From Piscicola geometra (Eukaryota; Annelida; Clitellata; Hirudinida; Piscicolidae): 64,000 nt of DNA. Shown here piece by piece: positions 21,318-35,000 of the stretch; the first letter of the stretch is position 1, and every line of letters starts with the position of its first letter. Below the pieces are notes generated by a model that saw only the letters and a list, made by a program, of their open reading frames with translations, searched no databases and was not told the origin of the DNA. Position numbers and translations under genes: made by a program. The stretch covers positions 801,225 to 865,224 of the forward strand of contig OX030959.1 of the NCBI GenBank assembly GCA_943735955.1, written 5' to 3'.

Positions 21318-22121
21318 GCGGTCGTCTCCTATAAAAGCTCCGTCATGACTTTGTGGAAATGAAAAAAAGGCTTAGAACGGGATTTAAAGCTCTGTGTGGA
21401 AAGTTAAACAGAGCAGTTTTAAAGCCAAATCATTTATAAAAGGTGAATTGAAAATAATAAATATCTAAACTAAATATTTGTAAATATATCTTTTATGGGC
21501 GTGACTAGCATACATTTATTTGAAAAATATACAATAAATGCGACCCAAAGCTTGCTTGTTCGAATCCCTGATAAGCAACCATGTATATGATGCGGTGTTT
21601 GCGACGTATGCATTGAAAGATTTGTATGTCGTGTGGAGTGGCGTCTCTGGCGCATAAGAACCATGGTCTGAGAACCATTGTAAAATGGCCTGCGTCTGTC
21701 AGGCTGTGAATAGTATAGACCTAAAAAATAGAATACAACAAAATATTTATAAAAAACAAATTGAGAACAAAATGTTAAAAACCTTTTAAATACTATGGAA
21801 AAACTGTTTAGTATTTCAGTATCTCATGCCGACTGAAAAACGTCAATTTAGAATATTTTTTCAGTGCCGTTTAAATATTAATTCCATGCTTTAAGACTCG
21901 GCATCCCTCTCAATGCGCCATTTGTTGAGCAACCTTGTAAGCAGTTGCGATCCTAAAAGCACCTTAAAAAGCACCACAAAACCATCCTAGAAACGACCAC
22001 AAAAGCGTCTCATAATTCTTCTAAAATCTTTAATTTCAAAGCCTTTATCAGCGATCAAGCCACACATTTTTCTTGGTCTTCCTACAGAACAAGCCTCAAC
22101 GCACACGAAACAATCAGTCGA
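19861..22121. other. divergent intergenic region (acyl-CoA synthetase / guanylate cyclase)
   Basis: About 2.26 kb between divergent start codons, so it should hold both promoters. It contains a (GAT)n run at 21283-21316, a SINE-tail-like stretch near 20682-20735, and a B-box-like GTTCGAATCCC near 21559. An acceptor-like TCTTCCTACAG ends at 22087, just before the cyclase start. No coding exon is evident. Confidence 0.5.
20682..20735. repeat. possible SINE/LINE 3' tail (TCAATCAA...CTATAGCGC)
   Basis: AATCAATCAATCAAATCAG followed by TTTCTATAGCGC resembles the 3' ends of many tRNA-derived SINEs in animals, which often carry a TATAGCGCC-like motif. No body of an element was recognised. Confidence 0.35.
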
Positions 22122-25100
22122 ATGAAGAAATCTAAACCACCCCCTAAAACAGGCTTCCTCCCCCTACACAACAAGCTCCCCATCCCTCCACCACTATCCT
22201 CCACTACTATCATCAGCATCATCCTTTTCATATTTGTGCTGTTTCTTCCACCCACCAACTTGTTCCGGATTGGCGTCATCACCAACGTTAACCAGGTGAC
22301 AACTAATGGATTTTTAAGTACTTCAAGCCTCCAACCAATAAATTAGTCTTTCCGACGCCTTAAAAATTTGAATAGTGTTAAAATATGTATAAAATTTTAG
22401 TTGAGAATCTAAGCTAAATTAAGTCTATTTAAATATATTTAATGAAAAACTGATTTTATAAACAAAATAATAAATAAAAATCGTGCTTCAGACTGTGAGC
22501 AAATGTGGTTTGTACATAAGACTTATATAAAAATATATTATATAATAAAAGTGCTATGTAGAAAAGAATTAGCGAAAATAGTCATTTGCAAGCAGATTCC
22601 GATGAAATAAGAGATTATTGGCTTGTATGGTAGTCGAAAGAAAGCCATCTTGGTGGCTGGGTGAGAAGGGTGTGCCAGTAGGTGTGATGGCTGCAAATCC
22701 ATGCCTAATAAGAAACCAAGCTAAACCATTTTTCAAAAGTTTTTCATACACACACACTCACACACACACACGCCCACAAACACACACACACACATGCCCA
22801 CAAACACACGCATGCCCACAAACACACATACACACTCAAACACACACATGAACACACACACACACAGGCGAGCAACACATACAACAGGATTTTGGATGGA
22901 GTGAAGTTGGCCACCAAGAACAACATCAAGGTGGAATCGTTCAGGTGACAATTACCCCACATTAAATTGCTTGATTGATCAATTAACCAGCCTTTAATTG
23001 CTTGATTCATCAATTAACCAGCCTTTGATTGCTTGATTCATCAATTAAGAATTTTGGTCTCTAAGGGTGCTATTATTATGTCGATGTCGTCTTGTGCTGA
23101 CAGTGAATTCTCAATTTTAAACACTATATCAATATAATTAGAGTGAATTATATTTATAAAAAATGTTAAAATGACAAAAAGCCTATTAGAGCGCCACTTG
23201 CCTGCTTCTCTATTTTATAACGAATCCTCAGTCTTCTCTTCGACAAAAAAATATTTAAATTTGTTAGCGATTTCTTTGTTTTTTTGAGGTTTATTATTAC
23301 GAGCGCTTTTGTTCGCTTCGAAAAAGACGCTATACACATAATTAGTGATTGATTGATTCAGATTTTTTCCTTCTTTTTCAACTTGCAATCACATGCCCTC
23401 ATAATCCCCTAGTTTCAGCATTCTATTCAAAACTGTTTTTACAAACTCTTCTATTTTTTCCCAATCAAATCATTCGTTAGATCCTATTATGTTCAACCGT
23501 CTGCCCATAATCTCACCGCAAACCTCTTCCTATCCACCATCATCTCTCCCACAAACCTCCTCTTCCCTCTCTCAGCATCTCGATGAGGTCAGTGACAAGG
23601 TGCAACGGGATGACCGGCATGACGGAGGCACTGACGCTGATCCTGAACCAGTCAGTCAACGTCATCTTTGGAGGACTCTGCTCTGAAAGTACGCGAAGGG
23701 AAAGAGAGAGTGGATGAATGAAGAGTGGATGAATGAAGAGTGGACGAGTGAGAGGGTTGGATGAAAATTTATTTAAATCTGCTTTGAAATTTTCTAACGC
23801 GATTAATTTCGAAGAATTTTAAAGTTATGTTTGAAAATAAATTAATTTCATGGGAATTCTTTCAACCTTCAAGAGAAAGGAACTTCAGAGTGGATAGAAA
23901 TTTTAGTTAAAGAATATGTTCCAATTAGCGTAAATGTTCTAAATTTAAAAAAACCTTCAGATTAAAAAGATATTAAAATGATTGGAAAGTTTGAAATTCT
24001 AGAGACATGCTAATTAGGCATCTTAAAGATTGATTAGGCATTCAGTTATGAAGGCAGGTGCAAGTCGACTTTTGAAATGAACCTACTTTTACGACTGAAT
24101 TGCACCAAAAGACTAATTAAGTCATCAAATGGGATCAAACAACACGCAAACTCTTCATCTTTAAGCGCCATCTCATGTACCGTAAAACATCGAAGTTAGC
24201 GCACATCCTTTAATAGTTGTTTTTCCCAGCGTCAGAAAGTCTAGGTATCATTAAATAGAATTAAATATTTTCAAATAAAAAATATTGACGACATTCGTTT
24301 TTTAAGGATTTTTTGTAAGACCATGAAATAATATTTTGTGATAACAAACCTTTCCAATTCAACCATCACAAAGACTGCAAGGCGACGGCACAAGCAGCGA
24401 ACTACTGGAACCTGCCTTACTTCCCGCTCAACTGCTTCGACTCCACCATGGACGACACCTCCATCTACACCACCGTCATCCGCCTCTTTGGATCTCTCTC
24501 CGGTTTCGGTTCGGCCTTCAGGACTCTCTTCATGTACTACACGTGGAATGTGGCTGGCGTTTTGACGGAAGGTGAGTGAGGGTGGGAGATTTTAAACTTC
24601 TGTTCACAACACACCAATCTCCAACACAACAACCACCAACACAACAACCACCACTAACACAACAACCACCACGAACACAACAACCACCACTAGCACAACA
24701 ACCAACACCAACACAACAACAACAACCAAAACAACAACAACCACCAACACAACAACAACCAACACAACCACCAACACAACAACCACCACGAACACAACAA
24801 CCACCAACACAACAACAACCATGAACACAACAACCACCAACACAACCACCACCAACACAACCACCAACACAACAACCACCAACACAACCACCAACACAAC
24901 AATAACCACGAACGCAACAACCACTCTGCTCAGGTGACGGGGGATTTTGTTCGTTCGCGATCACTTCAGTGCGCAGGAGGTTCCGAGAGCAGCACATCAG
25001 CATCGACACGTACCTCGAGATGCCCACAGTGCTCGATGGCAGTGAAGTTTTGGCCCTCGAAAAGCTCAAAAGCTCCGCCAGAAGTGCGTTTTTCACTGAT

Positions 25101-28100
25101 GATGATCAGTGACTGATGATGATCAGTGACTGATGATGATCAGTGACTGATGATGATCAGTGACTGATGATGATCAGTGACTGATCGGTTCCAATGATTT
25201 TGGAGGCCTAGTTATTGTTTTGTGAGTATTTTATTCGGTTCATTTAAACGACCAAATAATTAGTCGGTGTTTTATGCATTTTTCAGCCATAGTTTTAAAA
25301 CAGATTTACTTAATTAAATCTGTAAAAGTGTGGCATTTATACAAGTTTAGTGAATAAATTATTTTTATTCATTCGAAGATAGAATGAGTTTATATTTTTT
25401 AAAACTAATTTTTTATGATATATAATGAAACCATTATTTTGGGGAATGTGAGTTATCTCGAGGCATTTCGGCAACCCGCAAAAATGTATAAGCAACAATG
25501 CTGTTTCGCAACATCATTAAGATTTAACCATATACATATACTGTATATATATATGGATTTAACATTTAACCTCATTTAAGACGTTAAAACAAACAAAAAA
25601 CAAAAAAATTTAATATAAATGTTTGTGATGACTTGATTTGTATGCCAATATTTTTATTTTATCTTTTATTTTTGCATTTTAAAAAATTCTTATTTTTTTA
25701 AACATGTAGACTATTAATCTATTTAAATATTGTTTTTATTCTAAATGTGATTTCTTTATCGGAATCCAATCTGGAAGCTTAAACCAAAGAAGTCACATGA
25801 GCCGTCTAAACATACATTGAAGCAATCGGACCAACACTTGCACAATGCCACCAGAAAAATTCTGTTATCGTTTTAGAACTTCAGAAGCCCTAAAAGAATT
25901 TCAATCACCCCCAACCACCCCCAACCACCCTCAACACCACCGCCTTCACCAACACTACCACAGTAATTTTCTTGTGCCACTCCAACTACACTGTGATGCG
26001 GAACCTGATCTTCAGGGCACAGAGCATGGGCATGACGAATCCCAGAGAGTATGTATGGCTCATCTTCTACAACATCTACTCCGACTTCCCCTTCAACATG
26101 CTCTTCGAACCCTGGGACGAAGATGCAGCGGTGACGACCGCTCCCCAAGAGACTACCACCGCTGGTATGAAGCTGAACAGCGGCACTCTCAAGTTCGACA
26201 CCAGTCTCTTCGCGAAACTCACTTCTTGGCAGAGTGAAGATCCTTACAGTCTCAACGATACAGGTTTTTAGTTTAGAGAAATATAAAGATATGAAAAAGA
26301 ATTCAATCTTTGGTTTTTTTACAATATTTTTTTAAAGTCTTTCTCTTAAACATCAATCTAATTATAAAGGTTTTTACAAAAGAATTTTGACATCAAAAAT
26401 ATAATTTTGGAAAATTACAGGATGGAATACTTTGAAAACCCTTTTAAAATGTCATATTTTAGAACTTTATAATTATTTCAGTTAGTTCTAAATATAGAAA
26501 ATAAACTATGTTGGTTTCTATTTAATAAAAACTATTTAATTGTTGAGTTTATATTCAGCTGGTTTATTTTATCCAGTTTCAATGCGACACTTATAAATTT
26601 TGTTAAAATAAAAAAATCAATTCCAATTTATTCTAGAAAAATACTTTTTAAATAATTTGTTAAAAGCTGATTATTTATTTAATTGGAAAAAAGTTGAATA
26701 GACTTCACAAAGACGTTTTCATCATCCTCTCACTTCCTTCTCCAAAGACCTCCACAGCATGAGGGACGTGGAGAGGAGGAAGAGGTCAGTGGCGCCCGTG
26801 GAAAAGGATGCCCTGAAGGAGTACAGGAAAAAGGCCTTCCAGAGCGTCAAGATTGTGAGTTGAAACTGAAAGGGTGGATGAGTTGATGAAAGTGGATGGA
26901 GATGGTGCATGAGTTTCCGTTGGTGGAGCGAAAAATGAATGGTTGATGCCACGAAAACAAATAATTGACAAAAAATTGTTTTGTCTGCAGCAGGAAAGGC
27001 AGTAAATAAAATGATAAATATGACAGTGGTGTTGCTATTTCGGCATAAGGGAGCAATGAAAATAATTTAAAGCTTCATTACGGCAATCGTGAAAAAAGAT
27101 CGATTGTCAAGGAGAAACACTGCCCTCAATCCACCTCAGCTGCAATAAAAGAGTTGTATAAGAGGTTTATTCAAATTGAGAGCAACCAGTATTTCTTTAT
27201 TTCCCTCAAAGAAATTCTTCTGAAACTGTTTGGAAATTCTCGGAAATTTTAATTTTCGTAGCCACTCTGTTTTCTTCACAGCGACATTTCGGAAATGGTT
27301 CTGCAATTAAATCCCTTTGGTACAGGCATATTGCTAAGTTACCACCGCAACTAAACTACCGCATCACAACTGCACCAACACGACCACACGACAGCACGAC
27401 GTTTTTGCCATTGAACAATCTTCCTTACATAAAGCATTGCCATCACAGCTGCAAGGAAAAAAACGTAAACGTCCCCATAACCAGTCTGACTATAAAAGAA
27501 AAATAGGGATTTTCATTTAGATTTTTTTCCATGAGACTTAAGTTGATCTTATTGGTGGTGCCGATCTTCTCTCGAAGAGTTTTCAGTTTCTAGGGTGTGT
27601 GGGAATCGAACTCACGACTTATGGTTATGAGTCACGAGTCGTTAACCCTTCGGACATCAACTCGCCACACCCAGTTGACCTACAAAAACTTCTCTGTGCT
27701 GCCCGAGGTGAAGGAGTCAAGGACGAAATTCAACCTCTTCGTAAGCAGCCATTTAAATTGACAATTGAAACCGCCACTGTTGTATTATTTAAAGACTTTG
27801 AAATAATGAAAATGAAACAGTGATGAATAGAATAATTCAATTGGTAAAATGAACATACAAATTCTGTGATTATATGATAAACCTGCAGGATTACATCACG
27901 GACATAACCTTTTTGTACTTGAAGCTCCGAGATATGGTAAGAGATTCCAATGGTTTATCGTTTTTGATGTTTAAAAATAATTTTATTTATGACTATTTGT
28001 TTATTTATTTCAAATACAATATATATATTAGTTAATGGAATGCTTTTATGATTCTATCATACTTTAATTTTGATTTCTTAGATTATTTTGTCAACTCGTA

Positions 28101-31100
28101 AACATCATCAGTTCTAAATGTTTTAAACGCATGGCAAAGTGTAAGACATCTTAACAAACAGTGATTTATTTAAGCCAATTTGCTTAGAATAATAACGCCT
28201 TTTTGGAGGATTTCGTTTTACTTTTTTAAATCCACACCAATAGTTTACTTTCTCTTCCCCAAGGCTTTGTTCTCAAAGCATTTGTGACAATTATGGCCCA
28301 TCCCTAGCCGCCTCCAAACGGCTAGAGACTGATGAATCTTTTCTCTACTACCACTATCATTAGCACTATCACTACCGCTCCCACTATCGTCACCAAAACC
28401 ACCATCAATGAACCACCCCTACCTCAACCACTATCACCCTCTCTCTTCTTCGCAAGCAGTGCTGTCGCAGTCTCCAGAAGACATAAAAGCTCTTATCGTC
28501 CACTCAAACCATTAGCAATTAGAGGCAGTCTTTGCGGCTTTCCATTAGAACCTCTTGCCGTTGTTTATGAGTGAAAACATTGAGCCGCATTCTGCACCAT
28601 GAGACATTTGTAATTTATGCGTCTTTAAATGTAAATGAAATGTAAACAGACCGCTTATTTACTGTGCAGTCGTAAAGTTTAAATAAAAAATAAATAAATA
28701 ATTCGTTTAGGAATAAGTTCGAATCGGAATCGAAAATTATTTTATTGATGCGACAAAAGACTCAACTTAATTCCTATTTTCTGAGGTGCATTTCCCATGC
28801 TGCGCAGGTGATCGACTGGGGCGAGGATCCATTGGACGGAACCAGTATTCTGAACGCCACCAAGTCTGTCGCCATCTCTGGTGCGTGCATTCAGGGTGCT
28901 TTTGAAGCTCCATGGTGCGTGCATTAAAGGGTTCAAATCCGTTTATAAAACTCCACTTCCCAAAGAACTCATCGAATAATTAATCGAGTTTTCTTTACAA
29001 AAAAAACGCACTTAACAAGGTTTTGAAAATTCCCATGCTTTGTGAAGGAATGTATATGCCGGCTCGGTTTGAGTCGTATTTTATTGCATTTTTTGTCTCT
29101 TATATTGTGTTAAGCACTTCATTTTGTTATATCTCATTTGTAGGAATGCACTTTATTTTTTGCATTGTGTGAAATACTTTATTGTTTTGAATACTTTATT
29201 GTGTTGAATACTTTATTGTGGTGTATCTCATTTGTAGTAATGCACTGCCAGTCTGTTCCGAAAGCCAAAAAGAGCTAATTAGTCCAAGACAGTTTATGCT
29301 TCATAATCTTTCTCCTGCTTTCCTTTACCTTAATTTTTTTACCAAAAATAAAAATAAGAAAAAAAACTTATTTAAATGAACTTTTTGCGCAAAAGTTTCA
29401 AATTCGCCCACTTGAAATTCGCCCACTTGACATTCGCCACAGGATACACGCAGCAGATCCGCTTCAACAAGAACGCCGACCGCATAATGTCGTTCATGGT
29501 GTGGCAGCTGCCAGAGAACGCAGCCACTTTCCGCCCCTACCTCGAGATCAACCTCTCCATCTACGACAACTACACGGTTGCATCAGAAATTTTAAGTTTA
29601 CCTAGCTAACAATTTATAACACAGTTAAGTACTCAAAAGGACACACGTTCAAAAACCAAAGTTTTTTTTTCTTTTTGGCATTGAGAAACGGATGCCTCTT
29701 ATACACGTTGTTTAGTTTCAACCATAGTTTAATTGTATTTTATTTAACACTAAAAAACAAATATAAAAAAACAATTATTTATATAAATTTAAAAATTTTA
29801 AATGATCTTTAGACCTAAAAGCATCAATTACTTAAAAAAATTCTTGAGTACTATTCTTTGGGCCAATGAGGGAGGGTGAGTCGTGGAATGAGAGGGAAGA
29901 GGGCTGAATAAGTTATGATGGCAGCATGAGTGATCGAACGGGTTTTCAAGAATTCCTTACTTAACAAAATTAGCGAGTTGAGATTTTTCTACTGCTGTAA
30001 TATTTAGATTAAAAATAATATTTTCTTTTAAATTATTTTCTATTACAGATTTCTTCGATATAAATTTATTTCTCGATGAATATATTTTTAATGTAAGCTC
30101 TAGTTTGAATTTTTGAATCAAAAGAATTCATTTTTGATTTAATAAATTTTCGCTGAATAGGAAAGTTCATTTTGAAATGAGCACGTGAGAAATAAAGGTA
30201 GAAAACAATTAGAGAAGTAATTGGACTTCGCGTGCTTTAACGCTAATCGTTTTTTAACCGCTTGGAAAAATTAAAAATAATAAATTGTCTCTTAATCATT
30301 ACCCCAAGTGCTAATGAAAAAGTTTTTTACGTTTGAATTGAATTAACTTGAGAAAAAACTAAATGTAACGATAAAAAAGTATCCACATAATACAATATAA
30401 AATAGGAAAATAAAAAGTGTCTATTAAATAGAAGTGACACAAGTCTGAAAATTAAAAAAATCACATTATTTTATAAAATCCAAACTTTTACAATTTAATT
30501 TTCTTTCAAGAAAACGCTAAACTGACATTGATCTTAATTGCAAAAACATTTCAAGTAATTATTTTTCACACGGTCTGATGTATTGAAGTATTTAAAAATA
30601 GCTTTTCAAAACATTCAAAAATAGGTTTATTTAACATTAAAAAATATATTTATTGAACATTGGAAAATATATTTATTAAACATTAAAAAATATATTTGTT
30701 GAACATTAAAAAATAGATTTATTGAACATTAAAAATAGTTTTATTTATATGCTGACAGATGGATTGACTCTCCCTTTTCACGTAATTTACAAAACTTAAT
30801 TTTAAAAAAGAAGTTCATTCATTTGTTTGGCTCCACGCCACGTTTATAATATTCTTTGTTGTGTTGCATTGTTCAACACGGCTAGTACGGACCTGCCTCA
30901 AACAGCAACACGAACTAGGCTCAAAACAAACACCTCTAAAGTTTACATGGCATCAAACCCAAAGCGTTTGAAAACGATAAAAAATATACATCTTCTTCAA
31001 CTTAAATTGACCTGTCTAATCCGACATTTCTCAATTCGCCCACCCAGGCGCACCTCATCAGCAAGGAGTGGTGGGGCACTTCGACGACGGTGCCGTTAGA

Positions 31101-32017
31101 CGTACCCGTCTGTGGCTTCGAGAATGAACTGTGTTCCGAGAGTTAGAGACTTTCTCCATAATGAATTTGAGGATTATTATCACGTTCTTGATTTAGATGA
31201 AGATGGTGATGATGATGATGATGAAGATCGAGATAATGATGTCAAAAAGTATCATCACGATGCAAATTCTTCTATTTAATCTTTTTGTTTCCATCACCCC
31301 TTCCTCCCTCACCCCTTCCTTCCTCACTCCTTCCTCCATCACCCCTTCCTTCCTCACCCCTTCCTTCCTCACCCCTTCCTCCCTCACCCCTTCCTCCATC
31401 ACCCCTTCCTCCCTCACTCCTTCCTCCCTCACTCCTTCCTCCCTCACTCCTTCCTCCCTCACTCCTCCCTCCCACACCCCTTCCTTCCTCACTCCTTCCT
31501 CCCTCACTCCTTCCTCCCTCACTCCTTCCCGACTACTCCACCAGACATGGAAACGACAGCGATCGGCTTGTCTGTCGGCTGCATCGGACTCGTCTGCCTC
31601 ATCGCCATCGCCATCGCCTGGAGGTCGCTGACGTTTGATCAAGTCGTCATCATCATCATGCCCATCATCATCGTCATCATCTTCATGCAGTTACTTTTTT
31701 AGTCTTTTCCGTAATGAACGCGGGCTGCTTGAATGGATGGCCGAGTGGTTGCGAAAAGCGTCTTTTATGTTGGGTTAATTTGTTCTACAACCCCCCTTAG
31801 ACACACCCATCTGCCCTTCCTCCCAGGATATCCAATAAAGAACACAAAATTTACAAGATGTCGTGGAGGATTGACTACAATGACTTGGAATTCCTCACTA
31901 AGGCTAGAGATGTTGATGATGCTGTTGATGATGATGTTTTTGATGATTATGTTGATGATGATGATGATTGTGTTGATGTTGATAATGATGATTATGAGGA
32001 TGATGATGATGATGATT

Positions 32018-32057
<40 letters not shown>

Positions 32058-35000
32058 CGGTAAGAATGATGAGGGTAAGGATAATGATTGTGTTGATAGT
32101 GATGAGGAAAAGACTAGTAATGATGGTGGTTCTAGTGGAGTTTGCATGGTGCTTTTGTGCTGCTTGGAAACGAAGTGGCATGCGAGAGACACTCTCGGAG
32201 AGTTGCAACAAAGGAAAGTTCTCAAAACGTGGAAAGAAAAGTCAAAGGAAATTACGAAATGATTGTCAACGAAAAGTTTTACTTTTTGAAAATGGTTTTT
32301 GCTGCATGCTTGCCAAATGGGTATTTATGGCTTTAAAACCAGGAGTCTTATAAAAGTATATTTTTTTAAAAATTTCAATGTCTTCCAAGTTTTCATTATT
32401 TATCGTTGAGAATGTGTTTATAAAAAATTATAAAAGTTTAGAAAAGAACTTTTTGAAACTCAAAACTGACTTCTATAAAACACCAAGATCTTTAGACATT
32501 TATAAGTTTGAAACATTCTCATTTTTTGAAAACAGATTTTTCAAGCCTTTAATTCGGATTTAATTTTTTGACCGTTTATTTAATAACTCGAATTTAAATG
32601 GCAGCCGATGATAACTGGTTGAAATAGAGCCCCAATTATCGGAGAGTAAAAAAACGTATGTTTGAATGTTTTGGCATTTTACGGTACTTTACTTCATAGG
32701 AGAACCATCACTAAATCCCAAACAAATTACACCGCTAAAACAAAAGAGTGCAGAAACTGCTGAAACAAGTGAACACAAAACTAAATAATGACGCCATTTC
32801 AACGACAACACAACACGGCTGCAACAGCAAACAACACATTTTCAAAATAAACACCATTCTCTCATTTGAGCGGCATTAAACTGGAAAGCCTTTCAGTCGC
32901 AACCAATTACTCTTTCAGGACGACTCTATACAAAACAACCAGCGTATGACAATTAAAACACTTGGCAAAACGTCCACAACAACCCAAAATCAAAACCACT
33001 GTAAGCGCGAAATTCATGACAACACTTTTCAGAAAGCACTTTTTTCCAGAAAAACGCATGCAACAAAATAGAACACCCCCGCCAACAACTCAAAAACAAA
33101 AACAACACAAACAACACCAAGAACATCACAACAGTCACGCAGCAGTTCTCGCACCTTTGAGAACTTCGACACTGCAGAGGACCACAAGGTGGTGTACGAG
33201 AGCTTCAAGAAGATGCAAGTGCCTTCAGGTGCCTGCTTTGAACCACTCATTGGAATTTTTAATTAGTCTAATTGGCTCGTTAACTGATTATATTTTTGCA
33301 CTAATTGAGAGTTCAATTTATCGATCAGATTGTCGCACTTTTAATTTCTTTAGAAATTAAGTTTCAACAAAGTCGATTCATATTTTTTGCGCCTTTGAAG
33401 TTGTTTTTATTCTTTTTGAACTTAACGTTGAAGACTATGAAGGCCTTTTCCAAAAACTTGTAACTACACGCCATTCAAAACTAAAGAGATCTTTCTCTCG
33501 GAAATAAACTTTTAAAAAATTTAAAAAGCAAAAATTCATAGAAGTGTGTTGCAATCTTTTGGCGCTTGCACCCAGGCATCCTGAGGGCGATGTACAAGGG
33601 CTCAGTGGTGTCGGTGCACTACTCCAACAAGAAGGACATCCGCCTCTCCAGGAAGGAACTCATCGAACTCAGCTCGGTTAGTCGTTGTAGTTGATGTTGA
33701 TGGTGGTGCCTTGATGTTGGTGGTTTGACCACAAACTATCTTTCCCCTATCCATCGACCCATTCAAGCACCACCCACCCACCCATCTCGACCCAGATGAA
33801 GGACCTCCAGCACGACAACCTGGTCTCCTTCATGGGCGCATGTCTCGAGAACGACAGAGTTTGCTACCTGACTGCCTATTGCTCCAGAGGCTCTCTGCAG
33901 GTTTGTGCTGCTGCTTGTAGTTTTCAATGTCATTAGTTTTTTTCACTTTCATCATCATCATCATCATCATCATCATCTTCATTCTCATCATCCTCATCAT
34001 CCTCGTCATCATCATCATCCTCATCATCATCATCCTCATCATCATGATCACCATCTATCATCATCATCTCCACAAGGACATCATATGTGACACGGATGTG
34101 AAGTTGGACTGGTCCTTCAAAGTTTCCTTCATTACCGACATTGCCAAAGTGATGATGATAACGATGACGATGATGATGATGATGACGATGATGATGATGA
34201 TGATGTAACGAGTAGCTGAGTCGGCAACGTCTCTCGGCTTGACCAATATTGAAAGGTCCTAGGTTCAAGTGAAACCAATGCCCTAGCAACCTAAAGGCGC
34301 AAATGAAAATATGAAGATGATGATGATGATGATGAAAACAAGAAAAAAAACAAAAACCTCTTTCTACCACAAAAACACCTCATACACTACAACAATGAAA
34401 CAAAAGTACCTTCCCACAGCAACAACGATAAGAAAAACAACAATAAAAACAACAACAACACAGGGCATGCAGTACATCCACAAGTCCTTCCTCAACTCTC
34501 ATGGCAGACTCAACAGTCACCACTGTTTAGTCGACAATAGGTGTCTTGTTGTTGTTGTGTTTCTGCAGTTTGGTTGTTGATTCAGTGCTGTTGTTAAACA
34601 CATATTTAAAATGAATGAAAACTAATTTTCTAGCGTGTCACCAAACACCTACATTTAAATAATTAATGCTTTTACTGTAAAAACAAAAAAATTAATGCGT
34701 TTATATTCAGATGGGTGATGAAGATCTGCAACTTCGGAATGGACTTCATCAAAAAACACCAGCACGACGATGAAAATAAGAGGTTGAGTTCAATTTGATG
34801 TAAAAGTTCTTTGCGATTTTATCCTACTTTTCAACTTATAAGCCTTAATTTAGTATTTCAAAGAAATAAAGGATCGTTGTGAAAAAATAAAAAAGTTTTA
34901 ACAATTTTTAATTTTTTGACTCGCCCAATCGTGAACATTATTTAAAACGCCATTTTTAGGAACCTCACCACCCACGCTGCAACTCCTTCAGGATCCAGAA

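Noticed and set aside
27593..27672. A functional tRNA-Met gene
   Set aside because: No proper anticodon stem around CTCATAA and a mismatch in the T stem; better seen as a tRNA-derived relic.
30827..31099. 90-codon plus frame upstream of cyclase exon 31048
   Set aside because: Runs into the true exon in a different frame; the acceptor at 31047 and phase with exon 29443-29576 give the conserved AHLISKEWW reading.
32919..32945. Possible extra cyclase exon encoding DDSIQNNQ with a good acceptor and GTATGA donor
   Set aside because: It would end in phase 1, while the next exon is joined in phase 0; direct joining of 31911 to 33135 keeps the frame. Not excluded as an alternative exon.
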